A DNA stretch of 64,000 bases from Mixophyes australis (Eukaryota; Chordata; Amphibia; Anura; Limnodynastidae), in NCBI GenBank assembly GCA_036250195.1, contig JAVHZZ010000073.1:434001-498000 (forward strand), written 5' to 3'. Each line of letters begins with the position of its first letter. Within the stretch, counting starts at the first letter, position 1. The position numbers were made by a program, and so were the translations under genes. The notes under the pieces are model-generated. The model was not told where the DNA came from. It made no database searches and saw only the letters and a list, made by a program, of their open reading frames with translations. Of this stretch, positions 39,929 through 51,351 are shown piece by piece.

Positions 39929-41690
39929 AGCAGTAAGCAGCCCAATCAGCGGCCATTTTGTTACATTGAAGGCGTAGTAGGCACTCTCCTCTTAAAGGGA
40001 TTGGGCAATTAGCAGAATAGCCCTTCGGGGTTAGGGGCTCCGCTTAGGCGGGCGGGCCTCAGCTAATATGCCAAATGGGGGAGTTTGGCATTTTACGCCT
40101 AGTCGAGTCCAAATTAGTTTGGATGGAATTTACAACTAGTAGGTGTGGCCTGGATGCTGATTGGTCTGTTTATGTTGGCCACCAATTTTTCCCCAGCAGG
40201 TTTCGCCTATAATAAATTCCTGACCTTTCAAACGCCAATTCAAGTCTCTGTGTCGTTATTTTAGTTGTTAAGTTAACTCTGGTAAAGGTTAAAGATGGTA
40301 TAGAAGTTTGTCCACCATAAGCGGTTTAATACAACAGAGGGATTGAATGAGACCGAGGTGATATAAACGCTGAGGGGGCAGGCAGAGGAAAAAGTACAGG
40401 CATACCAGGAGTTAACTTATCTGGGTTGTGGTAGAAATCTGAGTTATCCAATCAGTGGAGCCGGAAGGGGAGGGGTTTGCTTTCCTGAGGAGGCTTATAA
40501 CATATAGGAAAAGGATGTGACTTCCTCTTGCCGGATAGATTTGTTACCCACCCACCCATCCCATATTGTGGTATTGATATTGGACTTGTGTTTACAAGTG
40601 GCGGTAAGCAGCCCAATCAGCGGCCATTTTGTTACATTGAAGGCGTAGTAGGCACTCTCCTCTTAAAGGGATTGGGCAATTAGCAGAATAGCCCTTCGGG
40701 GTTAAGGGGCTCCGCTTAGGCGGGCGGGCCTCAGCTAATATGCCAAATGGGGGAGTTTGGCATTTTACGCCTAGTTGAGTCCAAATTAGTTTGGACGGAA
40801 TTTACAACTAGTAGGTGTGGCCTGGATGCTGATTGGTCTGTTTATGTTGGCCACCAATTTTTCCCCAGCAGGTTTCGCCTATAATAAATTCCTGACCTTT
40901 CAAACGCCAATTCAAGTCTCTGTGTCGTTATTTTAGTTGTTAAGTTAACTCTGGTAAAGGTTAAAGATGGTATAGAAGTTTGTCCACCATAAGCGGTTTA
41001 ATACAACAGAGGGATTGAATGAGACCGAGGTGATATAAACGCTGAGGGGGCAGGCAGAGGAAAAAGTACAGGCATACCAGGAGTTAACTTATCTGGGTTG
41101 TGGTAGAAATCTGAGTTATCCAATCAGTGGAGCCGGAAGGGGAGGGGTTTGCTTTCCTGAGGAGGCTTATAACATATAGGAAAAGGATGTGACTTCCTCT
41201 TGCCGGATAGATTTGTTACCCACCCACCCATCCCATATTGTGGTATTGATATTGGACTTGTGTTTACAAGTGGCGGTAAGCAGCCTAATCAGCGGCCATT
41301 TTGTTACATTGAAGGCGTAGTAGGCACTCTCCTCTTAAAGGGATTGGGCAATTAGCAGAATAGCCCTTCGGGGTTAAGGGGCTCCGCTTAGGCGGGCGGG
41401 CCTCAGCTAATATGCCAAATGGGGGAGTTTGGCATTTTTCGCCTAGTCGAGTCCAAATTAGTTTGGACGGAATTTACAACTAGTAGGTGTGGCCTGGATG
41501 CTGATTGGTCTGTTTATGTTGGCCACCAATTTTTCCCCAGCAGGTTTCGCCTATAATAAATTCCTGACCTTTCAAACGCCAATTCAAGTCTCTGTGTCGT
41601 TATTTTAGTTGTTAAGTTAACTCTGGTAAAGGTTAAAGATGGTATAGAAGGTTGTCCACCATAAGCAGTTTACAGGTGAGTTGTTAGCTT
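39929..41690 (+). repeat. Split direct repeats (B-A-B-A-B) at the Ngaro 3' end
   Basis: The B segment (aagcagcccaatcagcgg to ccaccataagc) occurs at 39929-40328, 40547-41000 and 41219-41690. The A segment (atacaacagaggg to gatttgtta) occurs at 40329-40546 and 41001-41218. The period is 672 bp and the units are almost identical. A normal Ngaro 3' end is B1-A2-B2, so one extra A-B unit is present. Confidence 0.8.
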
Positions 41691-41699
41691 CATCTAGAT

Positions 41700-42128
41700 C
41701 GGCAATCGGTTCAGGGTTACTTCACAGAAATGTTGTGGTTAAGAATGATAACATAGCTTGTAAGATCCATAGATCAAAGACTGATCCTTTGGGTAGGGGG
41801 CGGTGGATTACCTAGCATCATAATCAGGATATTGCAGTTTGCCCGCTTGAGTTTACAAGATTGTATAGAGATATGTCCCCTGCTCCTGGTGGTAATTGGC
41901 TTAGGCACCATGATAGGTACCCCCTTACGAAGGTCCAGTTTTCCGCGGTCTTTAAGAATTGTATTGCTAAACTTGGATTGGATACAGCAGACTATGGGAC
42001 TCATTCTTTTAGAATAGGAGCGGCTACAGTAGCGGCGGAGGAGGGTGTGTCGGAACAGAGTATCGTGGCTTCGGGTAGGTGAAGGTCTAAGTGTTTCAAA
42101 CAGTATGTTAGGCCAGCTGTTGCGCTTT
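41700..42128 (+). pseudogene. Third tyrosine recombinase fragment
   Basis: This fragment extends further upstream than the others. It includes the Lys beta-hairpin region (HRSKTDPLGRGRW), then CPLEFTRLYRDMSPAPGG, THSFRIGAAT, and KQYVRP with the nucleophilic Tyr. A stop replaces the Trp codon in the ...SGRW... motif, and another stop follows GRWIT. It is more diverged from the first two fragments than they are from each other, so it comes from a separate element. Confidence 0.7.
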
Positions 42129-42369
42129 AGGCTTAATAATGCAATGTGGTAAGGCTGACCCATGACATGCGTTGCTTGTCTTGTTAAAAGGAGGCGTGGA
42201 CGGATTTGCCATTTCTTTTCCCCGGGGGCCTGATTGGCTTGTGGCACCCGGGGTTTCCAGTTTTACCTCCGCATGGGTCACCCTGCGTTGCGCGCAAATA
42301 TATAGTAGTGTCTTTCTCTAATACCATGTATTATGTCTTGAAATTTGTTTTATGTGCATTTTACTCCAT

Positions 42370-42590
42370 GTTGCAGGTTCACGGCAGGATGGGAAGCATT
42401 TTTGGCTGGTCGGCCATTCATTTGTTTTTTGAGCCGGTAAGAGTGGTCCTGCTCATGATTTGAGCAAATTTCCCCGGGCAGATTCGGTTAGATGGTTAGG
42501 TTTTAGGGGTTTACGTTGGGCGACGCTATTAAAGATTCTAAGGGATAGCGAGTTAACGTTTGGGCGCCCTTCAGTGCTTATAATCAACAC
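42370..42590 (+). pseudogene. Second SGNH hydrolase fragment (N-terminal part)
   Basis: The fragment encodes FWLVGHSFVF and then a SVRWLGFRGLRWATLLKIL-like stretch before ending at a break near 42590. It lacks the GGND and DxxH blocks. It lies directly downstream of the third recombinase fragment. Confidence 0.6.
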
Positions 42591-42689
42591 TCTAGGCACC
42601 CAACCACCATGGCATTACTAGTGTTCTGTATTTAATAAATAGGCCTCTTTACCCCAAATTAATAGCATTCTCAGCATTAATAGTTAAAC

Positions 42690-43118
42690 AAACCCAACCC
42701 CCCCCCCCCCCAACCAGTCCAAAACAATAAATTAGTACACATTTAATAATTAGGATATTTTACCCCAATCAGCCCGGCATTAAATTAATATACTTAAATA
42801 CTTAAATAAATACTTACATTTAATAAATAAGCCTCCTACCCCCCAAACAGCCCCAACCTTAAATTAATAGCTCCCATGTTTAATAATTAGGCCTCCTCCC
42901 CCCTAAAAACTCCAACAGTATATTCTTAGTGTTTATGTTTAATAAATAAACTTCCTTCCTCCCAACCTTCCCCAACATTAGATTAATAACATTCCGATTT
43001 GATTTTTTAATCAATTTCACCCCCACCAGCCCAAAAATTAAATTAATAGCATTTCCATTTAATAAAAGGTCTATTTCACCCAACCAGCCTCAATATCAAG
43101 TTCATAACGTACTATTTT
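42690..43118. repeat. Degenerate C-rich/AT-rich tandem repeat, copy B
   Basis: The counterpart of 6585-7010, including the initial C run. Confidence 0.75.
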
Positions 43119-43852
43119 CCACCATATTTAATTGCAGATGTGCTGGAAACAACATACTCTGCATTGCTGGGGAATGGGGTATTTTCTGTGGTAAAGAGCT
43201 GGCTAAGTCCTGATGATCTAGCAGCTTCAACCTTTTCTTTTGGGCTGCAAAATGTTGTTGCAGCTCTTGTTGTCTAGTAGCTTGGGTCTTTTCCTCTAGA
43301 CTGCCACTCCTGTAGCATGTAGTCTGACAGCTTGACTCTGGGTAATGGGGATGACAAAAACCTGTCCACATCCCATGACCAAGATCGTTTCCCAGGAGCA
43401 CATCTCACATTTATTTGCCAGCTCCCCAATCGAGACGTACCCTCACCGTGGGTACTTCGAGTCCATCTGGAACTGTGACTTTGGCAGTCTAGCCTGGCAA
43501 TGCTGCAGCAGGTTCAGCAAGGATGGGGGGCTCACCACAGTGATTGAGATCCCTGAGACTCTCAGGCCTTCTCCCTGCAATGGTCCAACTTGGGTGCTTC
43601 CACCTCTTTTTGGGTGTCTTTTTGGCCTCTTCACTGAGTCACTTTTCTCTGTGACATACGCCACTGGACTTTCTGGGGCAAGAACAATCTTTTTAGGCCC
43701 ACCTCCCTTAGTCGGGTATGCAAGTCAGCCCGTGGGACAGTCTGGCCTTAGGTGACCGGTTTTCCCACAGCCATAACACTTCCTATCCAGTCTAGTCTGA
43801 TGACTTCCAGGAACAGGGTGGAATTGCAGCTAGCTACAAGCACCTGGGTTAG
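43097..43852 (-). pseudogene. Ty3/gypsy nucleocapsid and protease-end remnant, copy B
   Basis: The counterpart of 6990-7745, with the CCHC zinc knuckle on the minus strand near 43737-43781 and the LLGNDLG segment near 43390. Confidence 0.65.
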
Positions 43853-43859
43853 TGGCTAC

Positions 43860-44356
43860 TGTTAGGATCTGCCTCATGATGCTGCTTTAGCTCCTGCCTC
43901 TGGGACTATATTTATTATTATATTGACCCTGCAGTACCTGTGAACCACCAGAGGTGCTGTTATTCTGCCTTCTCTTCTCACTATCAGGGACTACTAGCTG
44001 CACTATGTTAATCATTCGCACCTGATTGTCTCCTATATATGCCTGCCTCTCCCAGTTTCCTTTGATGGTCATTAATGTTTCTGTGCCTGTAATGTTTATT
44101 TACCCTTGGACTAACTGCCTTGCTTTTTCTCTTTTCCTGTGGAAATCCTTGCTTAGCCAGTTTCTGCTTTTCTGTAAGCATTTAGCATTCATCTCTATCT
44201 TGTCAGTTGGAGGTAAACCTGATATTTGCCTTATACCTGGAAGTCTGTTTATTCACTGATCTGGCCTGTGTTTAACTTGCATCACATGGACTGTGTTTTC
44301 CACTACATTAAACAATTTAATACTTTCAATATATTTCTGGCTCCGTGGCTTTAATT
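43860..44356 (+). mobile_element. Probable solo LTR, truncated by a rearrangement, copy B
   Basis: The counterpart of 7753-8249. Identity with copy A stops after ctttaatt at 44356, inside the LTR. Confidence 0.5.
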
Positions 44357-46078
44357 GGACAGAACGAATAATGAACAGAGGTTCATGTTAGAAGGACAAA
44401 TTAGCACTCCTTATGTTAATTAAAATATAACTTTTAATGATTATTGTTTAATAATGACATCCTCCCGGAAAACAAGGTGAAATATATTAAAATAACTTAC
44501 AAATACACACATACACATGTGTGATAAAAACAAAAACACCAACTGATAGGGATCTATTATATAAGGAAATAGTCTGGTGGATACAAAGAGTATCTTGTAT
44601 AAAACCTTTTTTAGCAAACCATTTACTGGTAAGTGGTGGTTGGTAAGAAGACAAAAATGATTTGAAGAGTAATTGAGAACCGTGTCTCTTATTGTGTTGG
44701 TGTTACAAGCCTTCTAGTCACCACTGTAACAAATGTAGCAGGCAGATAACGGAGTAAGGTACTGGATCTTAGTGAATTTAATAAGGGGAACCCCATAGCT
44801 CAAAAAGGTCTTAGCTTGTGTGATGCTATTGGTAAGTTTTAAATACAAGGCTTATTCTGGATTATTGACAGTATGAAGCACTACACCATAGCGCATCTAT
44901 ACTGAGGCTGGTGTGCTTCCTGCACTGTGTAATATTGTCAGCAATAATAAAGGCAGATAGCTCATTGCCAGTAATGGCTCTATGTTACCAGAAAAAGTCC
45001 CTGATATAAAACAATTGACAGTCTCTATAGTAGACACTGTTCACAGCAATTATACATTTAGGTGCATCTATGATAAGGCTGGTGCAATTCCTGCAATGTA
45101 TGACCTTGTCAGCTATACCACATGTAATTAGCTCATTACCAGTAACAGCTCTGTGGTACTGAAAGAGTTCCCTGATATGAGTGAGCTTATGTGTAGTCTC
45201 CGTGAAAGACAATAGTCTCAGCAGCTGAGCTATTTTTATCTGGCTAACAAAAGATCCCCTATTGTAGCTAAAAACCGTTTTTTTCTGCCTGCCACTAAAT
45301 GGAAGCTATCACTGCATCCCTATCTGTAGTTGGTGTTGGCGCCAAATAACGCCGGCCCCAACGTACGTTTCACCCTCAGGCTTTGTCAAGGGGAATCACC
45401 GTTAGCGCCGATGTGAGAAACTTTTATGTTCAGCCAGTGGGATCAGATGTTACGATTGACATACTGTCCAGCCAATAGTGAATGGGATTACCGTGACATC
45501 ACACGCTGGGAAGGCCATTCATAGGCTGATAGAGACAGCTGGTCTCTCCACAGGGGAATCCCTTGTGGGTATCGAATCAGAGGAGGAGAAATAATGATAG
45601 ACAGATGAGCCAGCCAATGCCTGTCCTTGGAGCATTTTGGATTGAAATAAGATCCTGCAGACCAAGGATTAATATGACAGCGATAAGGATGATGTTAAAC
45701 ATGGTAAGTAATCACTTTTTCTACTGAATATCAGTATAGATCATGAATAATGATAACAAATAACATGCACACTGTTTTAAATAACGGGAATGCGATAAGC
45801 TGGATCTCTCCTGCTGTTATAATATCAGCAGGAAATAGCTGATAAAGTGTGCCTTCCATATTGTTAAGTTGTCAAAGTAATATTACTTGGCAGATCAGAA
45901 AATCTATATAGGGAAAACCCTTCTAAGTGTGATATAAGAGAAAGAGGGCATCAAACTGGAGGAATAAAATATGTACATTCTTGATGCACTTGGATTAAAT
46001 AGCAGATCAAATAGAACAGATATACATGTGACAACTGGGATTGTACTGACAAAAGATAGTACTTGTGACAGTTCATAT
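44357..46078. other. Inserted sequence, unassigned, no gene seen
   Basis: Absent from copy A. It contains two internally related segments (around 44880-44990 and 45060-45170: gcatctat, gaggctggtg, gtcagcaataa, agctcattgccagtaa). It also has a tttgtcaagg...aacgtacgtttcacc motif like those at 60487 and 63000. These suggest an old non-autonomous transposon, but I cannot name it. Confidence 0.5.
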
Positions 46079-46101
46079 AAGTCATTCCTTTAATTAGACT
46101 A

Positions 46102-46929
46102 TTGGAAAAGCAGCTTGAGAAAATGAAGGAGGAGCTGAAAGCAAGCAATTCAGCAAAGTATGTTGGCCTTGTCGATCAAGTACTTAATTCGCTTCACAAT
46201 GATCCTCGAGTTATTAAGATCTTGAACTCGGATCAGTACGTTTTGGCCACTGTGCTTGATCCAAGGTTTAAAACCTACATTGAGTCTTTACTTGTAAATG
46301 AGCGAGATGTGAACTTTTGCAAGGAGCTATTGCTCAGCAAGTTGGCCGCTGAACTGGGCCTCGGCTTGACAACGTGTCCTCCTTCACTTTCTCAAGCTGT
46401 TGCTCGTAAAAAATTAAATTTCCAAAAAAGAAGCAGGGAAGACACAGGGGGCAGACCAGAACAATTTAACATCTGGGCTGGTTTGAAGGATTTTTCAAAA
46501 AAATGTGTCACTTTGCCCATAACTCCATCCAATATGAGTATAAACATGCAAAGGATGGTGGAGGATTACTTTCAAGAGGTAGTTGATATGGAAATGTCAG
46601 ACAGTCCCTTTCCTTACTGGGAAGAAAAGCAGGCCATTTGGAAACCCATGTACAAACTTGCTTTGCAATACCTAAGCTGCCCACCCTCCAGTGTGTACTC
46701 TGAACGAGTGTTCAGCACAGCAGGGAACTTAGTCAGTGATCGCCGTAGAAGGTTACTTCCCAAAAATGTGGAGAAAATGATGTTTATAAAAATGAACTAC
46801 ATCTTCCACGAGAAAGGCCTTCACCATCCAAGACATCCAAGCACTGACTGTTCTCTAATGGCGGATTCAAGCGGCGATGAATTGATAGTCTGTGATGATG
46901 ACGTACACACTGATGAGGGTGAGGATTAA
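46102..46929 (+). pseudogene. hAT transposase, C-terminal 275 residues
   Basis: The open frame covers the C-terminal part of a BED-type hAT transposase. It has the conserved LATVLDPRFK block, the SDSPFPYWEEK block, and YSERVFSTAGN with the catalytic Glu, then the dimerisation helix ending MMFIKMN and an acidic tail. It lacks the BED finger and both catalytic aspartates. No frameshift is seen, which fits recent breakage rather than decay. The missing N-terminal part of a near-identical copy lies at 52618-54729. Confidence 0.9.
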
Positions 46930-47099
46930 GCTGAAGATGATGCCGATAACATCTTTTTAAAACTTTCTATGTAAGTGTAGGGTGCAATCTACCCCCAAAG
47001 AGGAAAGGGACTTGTGGCATTTCCATATCACATACCATCTTGAAAGGCTGCTGTTAGGGCAATTTATCCTTAAGGGTAGGGTGTCATAGACAGAGTGAC

Positions 47100-47440
47100 C
47101 CTAAACTGGCTTTGTCCATTTTTCATAATATTGTACAGTCTATAATGGCTGATTTTTTTGGTATTTTATACAAGTGGAGGGGGGCCTAGAGAGACAGAAA
47201 CCAAACTGTCTTTCTCCATGTCAATTAATATTGTACAGTCTATAATGGCTGAATTTTTTAGTATTTTATACAAGTGGAGGGGGGCCTAGAGAGACAGAAA
47301 CCAAACTGTCTTTCTCCATGTCAATTAATATTGTACAGTCTATAATGGCTGAATTTTTTGGTATTTTATACAAGTGGAGGGGGGCCTTGAGAGACAGAAA
47401 CCAAACTGGCTTTTTCCATTTCTTTACATATTTAACTATA
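47100..47440. repeat. Tandem repeat of about 120 bp in the hAT 3' half
   Basis: Three full units carry attgtacagtctataatgg and acaagtggaggggggcc followed by gagagacagaaacc. They lie downstream of the transposase stop. Confidence 0.85.
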
Positions 47441-47820
47441 AGTGTAGGGTGTAATATACATTCAAAGACGATGGCTGCATTGCCAATATGCATAGATGGA
47501 GAGGAAGACAATCTGTTTTGTATGTAGAATAGGCCTACCAACGAAGAATTAAACTGTTTTTTTGGATGATTTATTACCTCAACAATTAGATTACTTGTCT
47601 CTAAAACAGTTGGAGCACTAAATTGGGTTAATTTACGCCCAAAAACATGGATTTTCCAAAAAAATAGCAAAACAAAACCAAACAAAACCAAAACCAAAAC
47701 CAAAACACGCAATGGCGGTTTTGCAAAACCAAAACCAAAACCAAAACACGACGGTAATCCAGATCCAAAACCGAATCCAAAACCAAAACATGGGGGTCAG
47801 TGACCATCTCTATATTAAAC

Positions 47821-47932
47821 ACAGGGAGAGCGTACAAACTCCACACAGATAAGGCCATGGTTGGGAATTGAACTCGCAACCCCAGTGTTGTAAGGCAGGA
47901 GTGCTAACCACTAGGCCACCATACTGTCCTTA
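47821..47932 (-). mobile_element. V-SINE-like tRNA-derived SINE, minus strand
   Basis: On the minus strand it reads gtggcctagtggttagcac (A box) and gagttcaattcc (B box), internal RNA polymerase III promoter elements of tRNA-derived SINEs. The far end is interrupted by the hAT insertion. Confidence 0.75.
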
Positions 47933-48205
47933 ATGCAAGAGCCATGTATGTATCATTTATTGATCTAAAATAAATTTTAGCCTAACCCTAACCCTAATTC
48001 TCATGTGCCTGGGAATTAAAGGTAGATCCTACCCCTACCAGACTTGCAGGAATAAGTTTGTGATTTCATTTGGGCTGGGAGGACAGACAAGAGAGAACAC
48101 ACAGAGAATTTTACTAAGTGGAAAAAACATAAAATACATAAAATCCTCCGGATTCACTGGAATTTATTTTAGATCAATAAATGATACATACATGGCTCTT
48201 GCATT

Positions 48206-48330
48206 AAGGGCAGTATGGTGGCCTAGTGGTTAGCACTCCTGCCTTACAAAACTGGGCTTGTGAGTTCAATTCCTGACCATGGCCTTATATGTGTGGAGTT
48301 AGTATGCTCTCCCTGTGTTTGATGTATAAA
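48206..48330 (+). mobile_element. V-SINE-like tRNA-derived SINE
   Basis: A box gtggcctagtggttagcac and B box gagttcaattcc are present. It continues into a gatgtataaatagccgatga segment resembling a degenerate SINE tail. Confidence 0.75.
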
Positions 48331-49269
48331 TAGCCGATGACAGTTACTGTAATTTAGAAACTTTTTTTCCCCCATTAACAATTAACTGGGCACATCTTTT
48401 TCTCTTACGCCGGCCAATGGCCCGATGTCGCAGCGTGTAGCTACAGCTCAAAGTCTCCGCAGTGCGCTGCGTTGTAGCGTTGCCTCGGGTCCAAAGACTG
48501 CCCACAGCGAGTGCCCGAGTTTGGATGAATTGCTAAAATTCTTGATTATTTGTGGACAATGAATATCAGAGAGGAGACACAAAGAAGCAGTGGGTATTTT
48601 ATTGCTCTCGGTTCCCACCAGAAAGAAGCCTGGCTTGGAAAAGCAACACAGAAAACCCCAGTCCTGTTTTTTTCTGGCTATTTTCAAGAATTCACTGAAA
48701 TCCAGTGAAATCATCCAGATCCAGTGGGACTGTTTTGAAATCAAGGGGTGATTGCAGTGATTTGAAATCAATCTCACTGACTCTGGGTGATTTCAGTTGA
48801 TTTTCCCTGATTTCAGTGAATTGAAGAAATTTGAAGAAAAAAACCAGGACGGGTTTTGGCTCATACTTCCAGTCTTATTTGATTGAATGCAAAAACCCAA
48901 TTATTTGTGAACAATGGATATCAGACATAAGGAAAGGAAGGTGTGCAGAGGTACATTTGTGTAATTCCATCAAAGGAGGAATTTTTAAAGCCAGTCCTGT
49001 TTTTATCTGTAATTTTCCTTAATTCACTGAAATCAGGAGAAATCTAGTAAAATCACCCGGGTTCAGTGGCACTGATTTGAAATCAGTGGGTGACAGTAAT
49101 GATTTTACTTCAGTTTGTCAGAAATCTATAGGACATGACGTTCCTAAGGCTTCTGGGGAGGATTAGTTTGATCAAGATGAACACCCTACTAAAAGTCTTA
49201 TTCCTCTTCCTACCCCTCCCAGACTTGCAGAAATAAGTTTGTGATTTCATTTGGGCTGGGAGGACACAC

Positions 49270-49378
49270 AAAAGAGAACATACAAACTCCACACAGATAA
49301 GGCCATGGTTGGGAATCAAACTCATGACCCCAGTGCTGTAAGGCAGAAGTGCTAACCACTAAGCCACTGTGCTGCCTG
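49270..49378 (-). mobile_element. V-SINE-like tRNA-derived SINE, minus strand
   Basis: The reverse complement carries gtggcttagtggttagcac and a B-box-like segment. It is part of the first unit of the tandem duplication. Confidence 0.7.
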
Positions 49379-49848
49379 TAATTTGTTCTGAGTTTCTTGT
49401 CATTTGTCAGGTATAGCCTTGGAACTGCTCTTCCTTCTTCCTCGACATCTGGCAACGGCAGAAACCCACATGCAACTTTTACTTATTGAAATCCGAAGCT
49501 TCAGAAATCATTGCTCCATCGATGACTTCCCTGCTATGTCCAAATAAGTTAAAGGGGTTGCATGGCTCCGCCCAGTCAGAGGGTTGGGCCAATGATTCAG
49601 CCAATAAGCTCTCAACAGCGCCTATAAGACACCCATCTGCCCCTCCCACAGCAGGTATTTGTCCTAAAAGCTGTTAGGAATTAGTATCTAGCTTCTATTA
49701 GTAGGGTTGTTTCTCTAAGAGGCCAAGATCTACCTTTAATTCCCAGGCACATGAGAATTTTACTAAGTGGAAAATACAGAAAATCCTCCGGATTCACTGG
49801 AATTTATTTTAGATCAATAAATGATACATACATGGCTCATGCATTGAG

Positions 49849-49970
49849 GACAGCACGGTGGCCTAGTGGTTAGCACTCCTGCCTTACAACACTGGGGTTG
49901 TGAGTTCAATTCCCGACCATGGCCTTATCTGTGTGGAGTTTGTACACTCTCCCTGTGTATGCTATATAAA
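49849..49970 (+). mobile_element. V-SINE-like tRNA-derived SINE
   Basis: It contains gtggcctagtggttagcac and gagttcaattcc, then gtgtggagtttgta. It is the second-unit counterpart of 48206-48330. Confidence 0.75.
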
Positions 49971-51061
49971 TAGCCGATGACAGTTACTGTACTTTAGAAA
50001 CTTTTTCCTCACAATTAACTAGGCACATCTTTTTCTCTTACGCCGGCCAATGGCCCGATGTCACAGCGTGTAGCCACGGCTCAAAGTCTCCGCAGTGCGC
50101 TGTGTTGTAGCGTTGCCTCGGGTCTAAAGACCGCCCACAGCGAGTGCCCGCGTTTGGATGAATTGCTAAAATTCTTGATTATTTGTGGACAATGAATATC
50201 AGAGAAGAGACACAAAGAAGCAGTGGGTATTTTATTGTTATTTGTGGACAATGAATATCAGAGAGGAGACACAAAGAAGCAGTGGGTATTTTATTGCTCT
50301 CGGTTCCCACCAGAATGAAGCCTGGCTTTGAAAAGCTACACAGAAAACCCCAGTCCTGTTTTTTTCTGGCTATTTTCCACAATTCACTGAAATCCAGTGA
50401 AATCACCCAGATCCAGTGGGACTGATTTGAAATTAAGGGATGATTGCAGTGATTTGAAATCAATCTCACTGAATCTGGGTGATTTCAGTTGATTTTCCCT
50501 GATTTTAGTGAATTGAAGAAATTTGAAGAAAAATACCAGGACGGGGTTTTGGCTCATACTTCCAGTCTTATTTGATTGAATGCAAAAACCCAATTATTTG
50601 TGAACAGTGGATATCAGACATAAGGAAACGAAGGTGTGCAGAGGTACATTTGTATAATTCCATCAAAGGAGGACTTTTTAAAGCCAGTCCTGTTTTTATC
50701 TGTAATTTTCCTTAATTCACTGAAATCAGGAGAAATCTAGTAAAATCACCCGGGTTCAGTGGCACTGATTTGAAATCAGTGGGTGACAGTAATGATTTTA
50801 CTTCAGTTTGTCAGAAATCTGGGTGAATTCAGTGGATTGAAGAAGATTCAAGATAAGAAAAACAGGACAGGCTCAAATTTGTTTACGGGGAATTATATTC
50901 CACTAATCTTCAAGTTACGCTCTTAATATAGGACATGGTGTTCCTAAGGCTTCTGTGGAGGATTAATATTATCAAGATGAGCACCCTACTAAAAGTCTTA
51001 TTCCTCTTCCTCCCAGACTTGCAGAAATAAGTTTGTGATTTCGTTTGAGCTGGGAGAACAA

Positions 51062-51170
51062 ACACAGAGAAAACACACAAACTCCACACATATAAGGTCA
51101 TGGTAGGGAATCAAACTCATGACCCCAGTGCTGTGAGGCAGAAGTGCTAACCACTGAGCCACCATTCTGC
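51062..51170 (-). mobile_element. V-SINE-like tRNA-derived SINE, minus strand
   Basis: The second-unit counterpart of 49270-49378, read on the minus strand as gtggctcagtggttagcac. Confidence 0.7.
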
Positions 51171-51351
51171 TATACTCTAAATGTCCCTCTCTATCTCCTC
51201 CTTGGCTCATCAGGCTGCCCCACATCCCACAGCTGGCCCTACCCTCCAACGCTGGGCTTGTTTGAGGAAACTAAAACACATTTCTTACATATTGTCTCCT
51301 CTCACCACACTGACCCACAATCCAAACTTCCCACCAGGACTACAGCCGGGG

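Larger units (their letters stand above)
36850..42590 (+). mobile_element. Ngaro-like retroelement nest, copy B (fuller version)
   Basis: Order: an ORF1 and RT-tail fragment (36980-37902), then a second element with A1 (37961-38179), ORF1 start (38464-38781), tyrosine recombinase (38784-39062), SGNH hydrolase (39300-39879) and split direct repeats (39929-41690). A third recombinase and hydrolase fragment follows (41700-42590). The A1 - internal - B1 - A2 - B2 layout plus recombinase and SGNH hydrolase supports Ngaro. The polymerase and RNase H are deleted, so it could move only in trans if at all. Confidence 0.75.
46079..47812 (+). mobile_element. 3' half of a hAT transposon
   Basis: The half begins abruptly inside transposase coding DNA, runs through the C-terminus, then three or more units of a roughly 120-bp repeat (47100-47440) and CAAAAC-rich subterminal repeats (47690-47790). 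It ends ...gaccatctcta at 47812, a hAT-type terminus. The next 8 bases (tattaaac) lie inside a SINE, so the insertion target was a SINE copy. The first 167 bases are identical to 54563-54729. Confidence 0.85.
47821..48330. repeat. Inverted repeat containing two opposed SINEs
   Basis: The left arm (47821-47978) is the reverse complement of the right arm (about 48160-48330). Both include a SINE head and 'ttaatgcaagagccatgta' plus 'gatcaataaatgatac'. The spacer is about 180 bp and begins with cctaaccctaaccctaa. The hAT end abuts the outer end of the left arm. Confidence 0.85.
48130..51170. repeat. Tandem duplication of about 1.65 kb
   Basis: 48130-49095 matches 49788-50800, and 49110-49380 matches 50930-51170, in direct orientation and the same order. 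Matching segments include cctccggattcactgg, the SINE, the ctccgcagtgcgctg region, and the unusual gatttcagtgattt-rich stretch. A further local duplication of about 60 bp occurs at 50180-50300 (gacaatgaatatcagaga twice). Confidence 0.85.

Noticed and set aside
47628..47879. Val/Leu-rich open frame on the minus strand near 47.7 kb
   Set aside because: Produced by CAAAAC simple repeats at the hAT end.
47981..47997. Interstitial telomeric repeat
   Set aside because: Only about two and a half CCCTAA units, too short to indicate a chromosome fusion. It is noted only as the palindrome centre.
48206..48290. tRNA-like A and B boxes (also at 49849, 51352 and on the minus strand)
   Set aside because: They belong to tRNA-derived SINEs. 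No cloverleaf or anticodon arm can be formed.
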